From: an uncultured Collinsella sp.
GTDB taxonomy: Bacteria; Actinomycetota; Coriobacteriia; Coriobacteriales; Coriobacteriaceae
NCBI GenBank assembly: GCA_900543275.1
Contig: UQQL01000024.1
Span: forward strand, 1 to 25,100
DNA: 25,100 nucleotides
Direction: 5' to 3'
Shown here one piece after another: positions 14,679 to 21,803 of the stretch. Each line of letters opens with the position of its first letter. Within the stretch, counting starts at the first letter, position 1. Made by a program: the position numbers and the translations under genes. A model generated the notes under the pieces. The model was given only the letters and a program-made list of their open reading frames with translations. It was not told where the DNA came from and made no database searches.

Positions 14679-15164
14679 TTACAGGTCGCTCTCGTTAAAG
14701 CCGGCGTCGATATCGAGGTTGCTGCCGTCGGCCGCCGTGGTGGCGAGCTCATCGCAGCGCTCGTTGAGCTCGTGACCGGCGTGACCCTTAACCCAGATGA
14801 AATCAACCTTGTGCTTGCTTTTGGCGGTGAGTAGGCGCTCCCACAGGTCGCGGTTCTTGACGGGTTGCTTGTTGGCGGTTTTCCATCCGCGCTTTTTCCA
14901 GCCGTCGATCCAGTGCTTGTTAAAGGCGTTGACGACGTACTGCGAATCGGAATGGACTTCGACCTCGCAAGGGCGGTTGAGCGCCTCGAGCGCCACGATA
15001 ACGGCCATGAGCTCCATGCGGTTGTTGGTGGTCTTGGCATAGCCGCGCGAAAGCTCGGAGGTGAAGGTCTTGCCGGCGGGGTTGGTGTATTTGAGCACGG
15101 CGCCGTAGCCGCCGCGTCCCGGATTTGATCGGGCCGAGCCGTCGGTATAGATGATGACCTTCAC
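14679..15164 (-). CDS. rnhA: ribonuclease HI
   Basis: Degrades the RNA strand of RNA-DNA hybrids during replication and R-loop removal; 161 residues. The metal-binding carboxylates are in place: D8 (IIYTDGS), E51 (NRMEL), D73 (HSDSQYV) and D138 (ERCDELA), with the H127 loop (VKGHAGHE). The tryptophan-rich basic handle (HWIDGWKKRGWKTANKQPVKN) that binds hybrid is present. The GTG at 15164 is supported by AAAGGAAG just upstream; the frame reaches 15215 without further ribosome-binding signal. The last ~15 residues (acidic, DIDAGFNESDL) extend past the core fold. Confidence 0.96.
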   Translation of the reverse strand: MKVIIYTDGSARSNPGRGGYGAVLKYTNPAGKTFTSELSRGYAKTTNNRMELMAVIVALEALNRPCEVEVHSDSQYVVNAFNKHWIDGWKKRGWKTANKQPVKNRDLWERLLTAKSKHKVDFIWVKGHAGHELNERCDELATTAADGSNLDIDAGFNESDL

Positions 15165-15263
15165 GGGCTTCCTTTCGTTGAGTGCATTTCGTGTGAGTGA
15201 CCATTGTAGCGCCATGCCCGCCGGGGGCCAGCAATCTACGATTTCTACCCCGTCTTCCGACTG

Positions 15264-16166
15264 TTAGTTGGCATGGATGATGCGGTTGAGCTCGTCGAGG
15301 TATTGCTGCAAGAGGAGAGAGGGCTTGCGCTCGTCGTGCATGATGTAGCCAACGTGCATCGTTGGGGCGTCTGCTAGCGGGATCGATGCCATGCCCCATT
15401 GCATTTCATTGGAGAGGACACCGGTCGACAGGGTGTAACCGTTCGACGTGATAAGTAAGTTAGTAAGTGTTCCGCGGTCCGAGATTCGTATGTTGCGGTC
15501 GCAAGGGATATAGCTAAAAGGTTCCTCGGCGTAATAGAAGGAGTTTGAGGTTCCCTGCTCAAAGCTGTAGCGCGTATAGGGCGTGAGGTCGGCAAGGGAC
15601 AGCTGCGGGCGGCGTGCGAGCGGGTGGCGCTCGCTAACGAAGACGTGGACCGTCGCGTCGAATAGGGGATGGAAGCTTGCGCGGGCATCGGCGAAGGCCT
15701 TCTGCAGAACGCGGGCGTTAAAGTCATCCAGATACAGAATGCCGATATCGCTGCGAAACGCACGGACGTCATCGATGATCTGCGATGTGGTGGTCTCGCG
15801 CATGATGAACTCGAACTTGCTGTCGCGGCAGCGCTCGACTACGTTGACAAAGGCCTCGACCGAAAAGGCGTAGTGCTGGGCGGAAATGGCGAGGCGGGCT
15901 TGCGGGGTGCCACCGTCCTCGTAGCGTGCCTCGAGCATGTCGGCCTGCTCTACGACCTGGCGCGCATAGCCCAAAAGCTCGGTGCCGTCGTTGGTGAGCG
16001 TGACGCCGCGGCTGGAGCGCGTAAAGATCTCCAGATGGAGCTCTTGTTCTAGGCTTTTGACGGCGTTTGAGATGTTGGACTGAGCGGTATAGAGGCGCTG
16101 AGCTGCGGCGTTGATTGAGCCGGACTCTGCCACGGCGATAAGAAAACGAAGCTGCTGGAGTGTCAT
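15264..16166 (-). CDS. LysR-family transcriptional regulator
   Basis: DNA-binding regulator of 300 residues, standard for the family. The N-terminal winged helix-turn-helix is LRFLIAVAESGSINAAAQRL YTAQSNISNAVKSLEQELH (about 6-45), followed by a linker helix and the two-lobed effector-binding domain from about residue 90. It is transcribed away from metY across a 275-bp gap, the usual LysR arrangement with a regulated target. This suggests control of sulfur amino acid synthesis, with a metabolite such as O-acetylserine or homocysteine as effector; that is inference. A perfect palindrome GATAGCTATC sits 17 bases upstream of its start codon and may be the autoregulatory site. Confidence 0.93.
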   Translation of the reverse strand: MTLQQLRFLIAVAESGSINAAAQRLYTAQSNISNAVKSLEQELHLEIFTRSSRGVTLTNDGTELLGYARQVVEQADMLEARYEDGGTPQARLAISAQHYAFSVEAFVNVVERCRDSKFEFIMRETTTSQIIDDVRAFRSDIGILYLDDFNARVLQKAFADARASFHPLFDATVHVFVSERHPLARRPQLSLADLTPYTRYSFEQGTSNSFYYAEEPFSYIPCDRNIRISDRGTLTNLLITSNGYTLSTGVLSNEMQWGMASIPLADAPTMHVGYIMHDERKPSLLLQQYLDELNRIIHAN

Positions 16167-16182
16167 CGGTGCCCGTCCTTTC

Positions 16183-16192
16183 GATAGCTATC
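16183..16192. promoter_or_regulatory. palindrome in the LysR-metY divergent region
   Basis: GATAGCTATC is perfectly symmetrical, and a related half-site GATAAC follows at 16202-16207. It is between the divergent regulator and metY and could be bound by the LysR protein. Confidence 0.35.
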
Positions 16193-16227
16193 TAAAAAAC
16201 CGATAACAGGTTAGCGCTTTTAAGTGA

Positions 16228-16256
16228 TTGACCGAGTGAAACAATGCTCGTACTAT
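16228..16256 (+). promoter_or_regulatory. metY promoter
   Basis: TTGACC (16228-16233) and TACTAT (16251-16256) with a 17-base spacer, a near-consensus housekeeping promoter. Transcription would start near 16263, giving a leader of about 180 bases before metY that includes the small uORF at 16326. No SAM-I, SAM-II or SAM-IV riboswitch consensus was recognised in this leader. Confidence 0.7.
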
Positions 16257-16325
16257 TCAAAACACACAAAGGCGGTAGGTAATTAAGCCGACCACGGAAC
16301 CGGGATGTCAAAAGGAGGACCGCAT

Positions 16326-16379
16326 ATGAACTGCTTACCAAGACGAATGCCGGGCTCCTGTTTGCGCCCGTCGGCGTGA
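16326..16379 (+). CDS. candidate leader peptide (uORF) upstream of metY
   Basis: A 17-codon frame, MNCLPRRMPGSCLRPSA, has a stronger ribosome-binding site than metY itself: AAAGGAGG at 16311-16318, seven bases before the ATG. It contains Cys codons at positions 3 and 12 and an internal Met at 8. It ends 62 bases before the metY start, and the metY Shine-Dalgarno sits in a GATC-AAGGA-GATC mini-hairpin. A role in sensing cysteine or methionine supply by ribosome stalling is plausible by analogy with amino-acid leader peptides. Conservation could not be checked, and two separated Cys codons are fewer than in classical attenuators. Confidence 0.5.
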   Translation: MNCLPRRMPGSCLRPSA

Positions 16380-16441
16380 TCAGGAGACAGCGACTTACTT
16401 TTCTCTTGTTTATTTACTTTCGTTCGATCAAGGAGATCATC

Positions 16442-17752
16442 ATGAGCCAGTTCATCAACAACCCCGAGCACACCTTTGGTTTCGATACCCTGCAGCTTCA
16501 TGTTGGCCAGGAGAGCGCCGACCCCGCATCCGACTCCCGCGCCGTGCCTATCTACCAGACCACGAGCTATGTGTTCCGCAACTCCCAGCACGCCGCCGAT
16601 CGCTTTGGTCTTGCCGACGCCGGTAACATCTACGGCCGTCTGACCAACTCCACCCAGGGCGTCTTTGAGGACCGTATCGCCGCGCTCGAGGGTGGCGTGG
16701 CCGGTCTTGCCGTCGCCTCCGGTGCCGCCGCCATCACCTATACCCTGCAGGCTCTTGCCCAGGCTGGTGACCACGTGGTGGCTCAGAAGACCATCTACGG
16801 CGGTTCCTACAACCTGCTCGAGCATACGCTCTCCCAGTTTGGCGTCGAGACCACCTTCGTCGATGCCCATAACCTGGAAGAGGTCGAGGGGGCCATCAAG
16901 GACAACACCACGGTCATCTACCTCGAGACGCTCGGCAACCCCAACTCCGACATCCCCAACATCGACGCCATCTCCGAGATCGCCAAGAAGCACGGTCTGC
17001 CGGTTGTCGTCGACAACACTTTCGGCACCCCGTATCTGTTTCGTCCGCTGGAGCATGGCGCCAACATCGTTGTCCACTCCGCAACCAAGTTCATCGGCGG
17101 CCACGGCACCTCGCTGGGCGGTGTGATCGTCGACGGCGGTAACTTCGATTGGAAGGCGAGCGGAAAGTACGCCCAGATCGCCGAGCCCAACCCCTCCTAC
17201 CATGGCGTCTCGTTTGCCGAGGCTGCCGGTCCCGCCGCCTTCGCAACCTATGTCCGCGCCATCCTGCTGCGTGACGAGGGTGCCTGCATCAGCCCGTTCA
17301 ACGCCTGGGTCCTGCTCCAGGGCACCGAGACCCTGTCGCTGCGCGTTGACCGTCATGTCGAGAACACCAAGAAGGTCGTTGAGTTCCTTGCCGGCGACAG
17401 CCACGTTGCCAAGGTGAACCACCCGAGCCTGCCTGAGCACCCCGATCACGAGCTCTATCAGAAGTACTTCCCCAACGGCGGCGCTTCGATCTTCACCTTT
17501 GAGATTAAGGGTGGCCAGGAGGCTGCCTGGAAGTTCATCGATCATCTGCAGGTGTTCTCGCTGCTCGCCAACGTGGCCGACGTCAAGTCGCTCGTCGTGC
17601 ACCCGGCTACCACCACGCACTCCCAGCTCTCTGCCGAGGAGCTCGCCGAGCAGAACATCACGCCCTCCACGATCCGTCTTTCCATCGGTACCGAGAACGC
17701 CGAGGACATCATTTGGGATCTGAAGCAGGCCTTCGCCGTGCTGGACGAGTAA
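16442..17752 (+). CDS. metY: O-acetylhomoserine sulfhydrylase (PLP-dependent)
   Basis: Makes homocysteine (or methionine) from O-acetylhomoserine and sulfide (or methanethiol); 436 residues, a cytosolic Cys/Met-metabolism PLP enzyme. The cofactor lysine is K216 in SATKFIGGHGTS. Other landmarks are YGRLTNST (about 64-71), the ASGAAAITY phosphate-binding stretch, VVVDNTFGTPYLF, and SLVVHPATTTHSQL near the C-terminus. The KYAQIAEPNPSYHGVSFAEA insertion is typical of O-acetylhomoserine sulfhydrylase rather than cystathionine synthase. The ATG at 16442 follows AAGGAG. It is preceded by a divergent LysR gene and a leader uORF, and ends in a strong terminator, so it is a single-gene transcript. Confidence 0.95.
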   Translation: MSQFINNPEHTFGFDTLQLHVGQESADPASDSRAVPIYQTTSYVFRNSQHAADRFGLADAGNIYGRLTNSTQGVFEDRIAALEGGVAGLAVASGAAAITYTLQALAQAGDHVVAQKTIYGGSYNLLEHTLSQFGVETTFVDAHNLEEVEGAIKDNTTVIYLETLGNPNSDIPNIDAISEIAKKHGLPVVVDNTFGTPYLFRPLEHGANIVVHSATKFIGGHGTSLGGVIVDGGNFDWKASGKYAQIAEPNPSYHGVSFAEAAGPAAFATYVRAILLRDEGACISPFNAWVLLQGTETLSLRVDRHVENTKKVVEFLAGDSHVAKVNHPSLPEHPDHELYQKYFPNGGASIFTFEIKGGQEAAWKFIDHLQVFSLLANVADVKSLVVHPATTTHSQLSAEELAEQNITPSTIRLSIGTENAEDIIWDLKQAFAVLDE

Positions 17753-17815
17753 GGCGACTTGTGCAAGGACCCCTTGCGACTCGATAGGTATAACTGCATA
17801 AATGCCTGCTCAAGG

Positions 17816-17852
17816 CGCCTGCGCAAGCAATGGTTGCGCAGGCGTCTTTTTT
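17816..17852 (+). terminator. Rho-independent terminator of metY
   Basis: Perfect 11-bp stem CGCCTGCGCAA (17816-17826) / TTGCGCAGGCG (17834-17844), 7-base loop, then TCTTTTTT. Confidence 0.95.
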
Positions 17853-17933
17853 GCATAGGAAGGGCGCTATTACAGGGTTTTTGGCATGCTTTATGCATTT
17901 GAGTTGTGGAAAACTCCTGTTGAGAGGATGTGA

Positions 17934-17969
17934 GTTTTACGCAATTGACGTGCGCCTTTTGAGTAAAAC
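17934..17969 (+). promoter_or_regulatory. inverted repeat and promoter-like region before the secreted-protein gene
   Basis: GTTTTAC (17934-17940) and GTAAAAC (17963-17969) form a 7-bp inverted repeat enclosing a -35-like TTGACG (17945-17950). The matching -10 is not clear. The pair could be an operator around the promoter or a leader hairpin. No other element was recognised in 17853-18063. Confidence 0.35.
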
Positions 17970-18063
17970 CGCAGGTCGCGATTTGCTCGAGGTACTATGC
18001 AGCGCGATCGAATCACACGCAGCTCAAACGCAGCAAAAACGCACTACGGAGGTTTCCAGCTAC

Positions 18064-18840
18064 ATGAGGATCGATTCACGAAAACCGAAAGCCGCTGCCC
18101 TTTCCGCCGCTCTGACCGTGGCACTTTTGGCAGGCGCCGGCGCAACTGATGCCCACGCGGCAACACTGTCCGATACGGTTGGATCTACGCCGTCCGAGGC
18201 GACGCTGGTACAGCCCGTTGATTATCGCGGCGATGGTTATGGTTCCATGCAGGAGTGGAACGCCTCGATGGAGGCCAAGCGCGATTCCCTTGAGATGCGC
18301 GCTCAGATCATTATGAATATGTATGGCGACTATGCTACCGATGACGAGCGCGCTGTGCTGCAGGGTTGTATCGACGGTGCGGGTAGTCTGTTGACGATGG
18401 GGGAGGTCGACACGAAGTCGACCGAGCTCGATGAGCTGCGCACTGCGCTTGAGAATGCCAAGCGCGAAGCGCTCGAGGCCGCCGCAGCCGAGGCCGAGGC
18501 CGCCGAGGCCGCCCAGGCTTCGTATTACAACGCCTGCTCCGGCTTGTCTTACACGTCTGCTGCGTATTACGCGAACGGCTCGGGTCTGACGCGCTCGAGC
18601 GGCGTCAATAACTATAACGGCCGCCGCGAGACTTATTACAGCAGCAACGTGTTGTATCACCACCGCACGGGCGAATGGACGCAGGATTCCGAGGGCTTTT
18701 GGCGCGATTCCGATGGCTACTACGTCGTTGCCGCGGGCGATAAGGCCCAAGGCTCCACGTTTACCGGTTCCAAGGGCGAGTGCAAGGTCTATGACTCCGG
18801 CTGTGCTGCCGGAACCACCGACTACTATACCGGTTGGTAA
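18064..18840 (+). CDS. secreted protein with helical stalk and double-psi-barrel-like C-terminus
   Basis: Uncharacterised exported protein of 258 residues. A clear signal peptide (KPKAAALSAALTVALLAGAG, probable cut after AHA near residue 32) is followed by a polar helical region with an Ala/Glu-rich coiled-coil-like stretch (about 121-155). A Tyr/Ser/Asn-rich linker comes next, then a compact C-terminal domain (about 193-258): WTQDSEGFWRDSDGYYVVAA, then KVYDSGCAAGTTDYYTGW with paired cysteines C240 and C247. The end of that domain resembles the 3D/RlpA-type double-psi beta-barrel found in cell-wall proteins; this is pattern recognition only. The ATG at 18064 follows GGAGG with a longish 11-base gap. 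It is monocistronic. A cell-wall or extracellular role is likely, enzymatic activity unknown. Confidence 0.75.
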   Translation: MRIDSRKPKAAALSAALTVALLAGAGATDAHAATLSDTVGSTPSEATLVQPVDYRGDGYGSMQEWNASMEAKRDSLEMRAQIIMNMYGDYATDDERAVLQGCIDGAGSLLTMGEVDTKSTELDELRTALENAKREALEAAAAEAEAAEAAQASYYNACSGLSYTSAAYYANGSGLTRSSGVNNYNGRRETYYSSNVLYHHRTGEWTQDSEGFWRDSDGYYVVAAGDKAQGSTFTGSKGECKVYDSGCAAGTTDYYTGW

Positions 18841-18861
18841 TCTGCCATCAGAGCAAAATAG

Positions 18862-18927
18862 GCACATGATGGGCGGGCGTCTTTGCTGAGCTTTTAGGCA
18901 ACGTAAAGCCGCCCTTTCTTTATGTGC
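18862..18927 (+). terminator. hairpin terminator after the secreted-protein gene
   Basis: Nested stems GCACAT (18862-18867)/ATGTGC (18922-18927) and GGGCGG (18871-18876)/CCGCCC (18909-18914). The inner stem is followed by TTTCTTTAT, which may serve as the U-rich release tract. Confidence 0.6.
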
Positions 18928-19031
18928 GTTTGAGTTAACAGAGCCCTTACCGTGGCGGTACGCTGGGCGTATGCATGCGGGGCACACTGGTTCATGAGAA
19001 ATAAGGTCTTTCTCGTGGAGGAAGTGGTCTC

Positions 19032-19238
19032 ATGAACGCTCGAGATATCGCTATCGCCGCCGTCGCATTGGTACTTGGCTGTCTTGGCCCTACAGCTGCG
19101 TTTGTCGCAGGCATGCAGGGCTCGTGCGGGGCTGCTCCTATTGTGGTCGGCGCGCTCATCGCAGCAGCGCTGCTGGGAAGTGCGGGCGTGACCCTTTGCC
19201 GCGATGACGAGGACGAGACGCCGCAGGTGCGGCGCTAG
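19032..19238 (+). CDS. small two-helix membrane protein, unknown function
   Basis: 68 residues. Two hydrophobic segments (about 5-27, DIAIAAVALVLGCLGPTAAF; and about 36-56, APIVVGALIAAALLGSAGV) are joined by a short loop with C32 and followed by a charged tail CRDDEDETPQVRR. GGAGG precedes the ATG by about ten bases, and a strong terminator follows, both of which support a real gene despite its size. A small GAGAAA/TTTCTC hairpin (18996-19014) stands just ahead of the ribosome-binding site. No family was recognised. Confidence 0.65.
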   Translation: MNARDIAIAAVALVLGCLGPTAAFVAGMQGSCGAAPIVVGALIAAALLGSAGVTLCRDDEDETPQVRR

Positions 19239-19278
19239 CCGTTGTGAAGCTGGTTTTGCCCATAGATGAAGAAGGAAG

Positions 19279-19313
19279 CCGCCGCAAGGGGAGTGCCCTT
19301 TGCGGCGGTTTTT
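19279..19313 (+). terminator. Rho-independent terminator of the small membrane protein gene
   Basis: Stem CCGCCGCAAGGG (19279-19290) / CCCTTTGCGGCGG (19296-19308, one bulge), 5-base loop, then TTTTT. It also separates this gene from the convergent panE-like gene. Confidence 0.9.
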
Positions 19314-19346
19314 GCTATTGAGACTGTTGGATGCGGTACGGCGGCG

Positions 19347-20261
19347 TTACCAGCTGGCCTCGATTTCGCGGATGCGCGAATAGAGCCATTCGTTTTGCGG
19401 CACCTGGATACCGTGCTTGGCCGCGAGGCGGCAGATGGTACCCGCAAATTCCTCGACCTCGGTTCTGCGTTGAGCGATGCGGTCTTGCGCCATCGAGGGC
19501 ATGCCGGCGGGATCGAGCCCTTTTATGAGACGCACCATCTGCGTTAGGTCTGCCTCGGTGAGCTCGATGCCCTCGGCATTGGCGACTGCAAGCGTCTCGC
19601 GCATGGCGGAGACAAAACTGCGGAGCTGCTCGGAGCCCTGCTCCGTAGCGCTTCCGTAGGTGCCGCCGTAGGCCATACAGGTCTGGTTGATGCCGTCGTT
19701 GAGCATGAGTTTGGCCCACATGCGATGTGCGATGTCGCGCTCGACGGTATGGGCGATGCCGCAACGCGTGTAGAGCTCGTCGATGGCGATAACGGTTGCG
19801 GGGTCGGTGCCCGCTGCCGCACCAAAGCGGATCTCGCCGGCATTGGTATGGGTGAGCTCCCCGTTGAGGAATACGGCGTCCATGCCCTGGCAGATACCAA
19901 GGACGGTGTGCTCCCAGCCAAATCGCTCGGCAATCTTCTGCTCGCTCGTGATGCCGTTGCACAGCGAGGCGATGAGCGTATTGGGTCCCACGACGCGCTC
20001 CATAGTCTTGAGTGCTTGGTCGAGACCGGTGGTCTTGACCGTCAGGATGACCAGATCGGCGGGCGTTGCCTTGCTGGCGCGGACGGACTTGAGCGCACAG
20101 GGCTTGCCGTTGACGGTGAGCGCATCGTTTGCGTGACGCTCAAAACGGGCGTCATCCATAACGTATTCGACGGCGTCATTGCCGAGGGCCTTGGCAATCA
20201 TGCTGCCGTAGAGTAGCCCGACACCGCCCTTGCCGATAAAGGCGACCTTGTTGATCTGCAT
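19347..20261 (-). CDS. panE: 2-dehydropantoate 2-reductase (ketopantoate reductase) family protein
   Basis: NADPH-dependent reductase of 304 residues. The N-terminal Rossmann motif is KVAFIGKGGVGLLYGSMIA (GxGxxG), followed by LVILTVKTTGLDQAL, CNGITSEQ and GICQGMDAVF. The C-terminal helical ApbA domain contains HRMWAKLMLNDGINQTCMAYGGTYG, with the lysine and asparagine expected in the active site. The family includes true PanE for pantothenate synthesis and paralogues of unknown substrate; no other pan genes are near, so the symbol is tentative. The ATG at 20261 follows GGGGAG; an ATG three codons earlier abuts the ribosome-binding site and is less likely. Confidence 0.82.
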   Translation of the reverse strand: MQINKVAFIGKGGVGLLYGSMIAKALGNDAVEYVMDDARFERHANDALTVNGKPCALKSVRASKATPADLVILTVKTTGLDQALKTMERVVGPNTLIASLCNGITSEQKIAERFGWEHTVLGICQGMDAVFLNGELTHTNAGEIRFGAAAGTDPATVIAIDELYTRCGIAHTVERDIAHRMWAKLMLNDGINQTCMAYGGTYGSATEQGSEQLRSFVSAMRETLAVANAEGIELTEADLTQMVRLIKGLDPAGMPSMAQDRIAQRRTEVEEFAGTICRLAAKHGIQVPQNEWLYSRIREIEASW

Positions 20262-20280
20262 GCGAATCATCTCCCCATAT

Positions 20281-20305
20281 AAAAGGCACCCGCGTAAGGG
20301 GCGCC
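20281..20305 (-). terminator. terminator-like hairpin in the panE leader
   Basis: On the minus strand GGCGCCCC and GGGTGCC pair (one mismatch) and are followed by TTTTATAT, 20-40 bases before the panE-type start. It could be an attenuator or stop read-through. The rest of 20306-20522, between the divergent panE and aldo/keto reductase genes, holds a weak promoter pair (GTGACA 20406-20411, TACGAT 20430-20435) for the rightward gene. Confidence 0.4.
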
Positions 20306-20522
20306 TGATGGATTGTATGCCGCCGGACCATGCTGCGTGCACCGGATGGCCGTATTTGTTTGTTGCTCCTTTCATCGGGCTTTTTGCTGATGTTAAAGCG
20401 GTGCCGTGACAGCTCGATTTCTGCTGCGTTACGATACGTTCTCGATTGCGATTCCACGATGTTTCGGCCGCGTGACCATTGTGTTTCGCCTTGCCGGGGC
20501 GCTGATGGCGAAAGGAGGGGCC

Positions 20523-21713
20523 GTGCAATATCGCGTTGACCCCAAAAGTGGTAACCGAATATCCGCTCTGGGTCTGGGCTGCATGAGATTTCCCGGTGCG
20601 CCGGGACACCCCGATGCGAAGACAGCCGATGCCATCATTTCCCGTGCGGTGGAGCAGGGGATTAATTATCTGGATACCGCGTATCTCTATCCCGGTAACG
20701 AGGTGTGCGTGGGCGCCTCACTTGAGCGCCTGGGTCTGCGCGACCGCGTGTTGCTCGCGACTAAGTTGCCGCACGCTTCGTGCAAGTGCGCGGAGGATTT
20801 CGACCGGTTCTTCGACGAGCAACTGCGCCGCCTGCGGACCGACCATATCGACTATTACCTTATGCACAACATCACTTCGCCCGCCCAGTGGGAGCGCGTG
20901 GTGGCGTTGGGCATCGAAGACTGGATTGCGCACCAAAAGGCTGCGGGGCGTATTCGCCAGATAGGTTTTTCGTATCACGGCAGTGCGGCGGACTTCCTGA
21001 CGATGCTCGACGCGTATGACTGGGATTTTTGCCAGATCCAGTACAACTACGCTGGAGAGCGCTACCAAGCGGGAACGGCGGGACTTATAGCAGCCGCCGA
21101 GCGCGGGCTCGCGGTGTTTGTGATGGAACCGCTTTTGGGCGGACGCCTGGCGGGCAAGCTGCCTCCGCGGGCCCGCGCCGTGCTCGATGACGTACGCGAT
21201 CCGTACCTGAAGACGCCGGCTGCTTGGGGCCTTTCGTGGGTGTGGAACCATCCTCAAGTCACGATGCTGCTTTCGGGCATGACCGATACCGCACAGGTGG
21301 ACGAGAACGCGGCATTGGCAGATCGCGCACTGCCGAATTCGATGACGACAGAGCAGCTCGATACCATCGCACGTGTGCTGGGAGAGTTTGAGAAATCGAA
21401 TCGCGTGCCCTGTACGGGGTGCGGCTACTGCATGCCATGCCCCAAGGGCATCAATATTCCCGGCTGCTTTGCCGCCTACAACGCAAGCTATGCGCATAGT
21501 TGGTTTACGGGGCTGTCTCAATACTTTACGGCGAGCGCGGTGCGGACGAACGAGCCCAAGCTGGTGAGCAATTGCGTCAAGTGCGGCAAATGCGCACGTC
21601 ACTGCCCGCAGCACATCGATATCCCCGGGCGCTTGGACGACGTACGCCGCCGTTTTCAGCCTGGCCCCGTGACGGCGGTGCTCAAGGCCTTCGGCAAAAC
21701 GCGCTCCTCATGA
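20523..21713 (+). CDS. aldo/keto reductase with C-terminal 4Fe-4S ferredoxin domain
   Basis: Predicted oxidoreductase of 396 residues combining an aldo/keto reductase TIM barrel (about 1-285) with a bacterial ferredoxin-type domain. The barrel has the catalytic set: YLDTAYLYPGNE (Asp and Tyr), LLATKLPH (Lys) and YYLMHNI (His). The tail carries two cluster motifs, CTGCGYCMPCPKGINIP and CVKCGKCARHCPQHIDIP. Such fusions are common in anaerobes, but their substrates are mostly unknown. The GTG at 20523 is chosen because AAAGGAGG lies at 20511-20518; the frame runs open to 20406 but the extension has no family resemblance. Its stop codon abuts the first copy of the hairpin family described below. 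Confidence 0.88.
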   Translation: MQYRVDPKSGNRISALGLGCMRFPGAPGHPDAKTADAIISRAVEQGINYLDTAYLYPGNEVCVGASLERLGLRDRVLLATKLPHASCKCAEDFDRFFDEQLRRLRTDHIDYYLMHNITSPAQWERVVALGIEDWIAHQKAAGRIRQIGFSYHGSAADFLTMLDAYDWDFCQIQYNYAGERYQAGTAGLIAAAERGLAVFVMEPLLGGRLAGKLPPRARAVLDDVRDPYLKTPAAWGLSWVWNHPQVTMLLSGMTDTAQVDENAALADRALPNSMTTEQLDTIARVLGEFEKSNRVPCTGCGYCMPCPKGINIPGCFAAYNASYAHSWFTGLSQYFTASAVRTNEPKLVSNCVKCGKCARHCPQHIDIPGRLDDVRRRFQPGPVTAVLKAFGKTRSS

Positions 21714-21798
21714 CCCTTTTATAACTTGCGGTGGAATAGTTCCTGTTTGCGGCAGAATGGGGCTTAAACAGGAACTATTTCACCGCAACTGAAGGGGG
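21714..21798 (+). repeat. hairpin family copy 1, upstream of the second Gfo/Idh gene
   Basis: A 23-bp stem: the left arm 21726-21748 begins TTGCGGTGGAATA and the right arm 21766-21788 ends TATTTCACCGCAA, pairing throughout with one G-U. The 17-base loop (21749-21765) contains GCGGCAGAAT. Outside it CCCTT (21714-21718) can pair with AAGGG (21792-21796), which is the Shine-Dalgarno of the next gene. The second copy is at 22875-22963. Confidence 0.85.
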
Positions 21799-21803
21799 CT
21801 GTC

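Noticed and set aside
16263..16441. SAM riboswitch before metY
   Set aside because: The conserved sequence blocks of SAM-I, SAM-II and SAM-IV aptamers were not recognised.
16283..17620. 445-codon open frame on the minus strand over metY
   Set aside because: Low-complexity Gly/Val-rich translation antisense to a certain PLP enzyme; a shadow frame.
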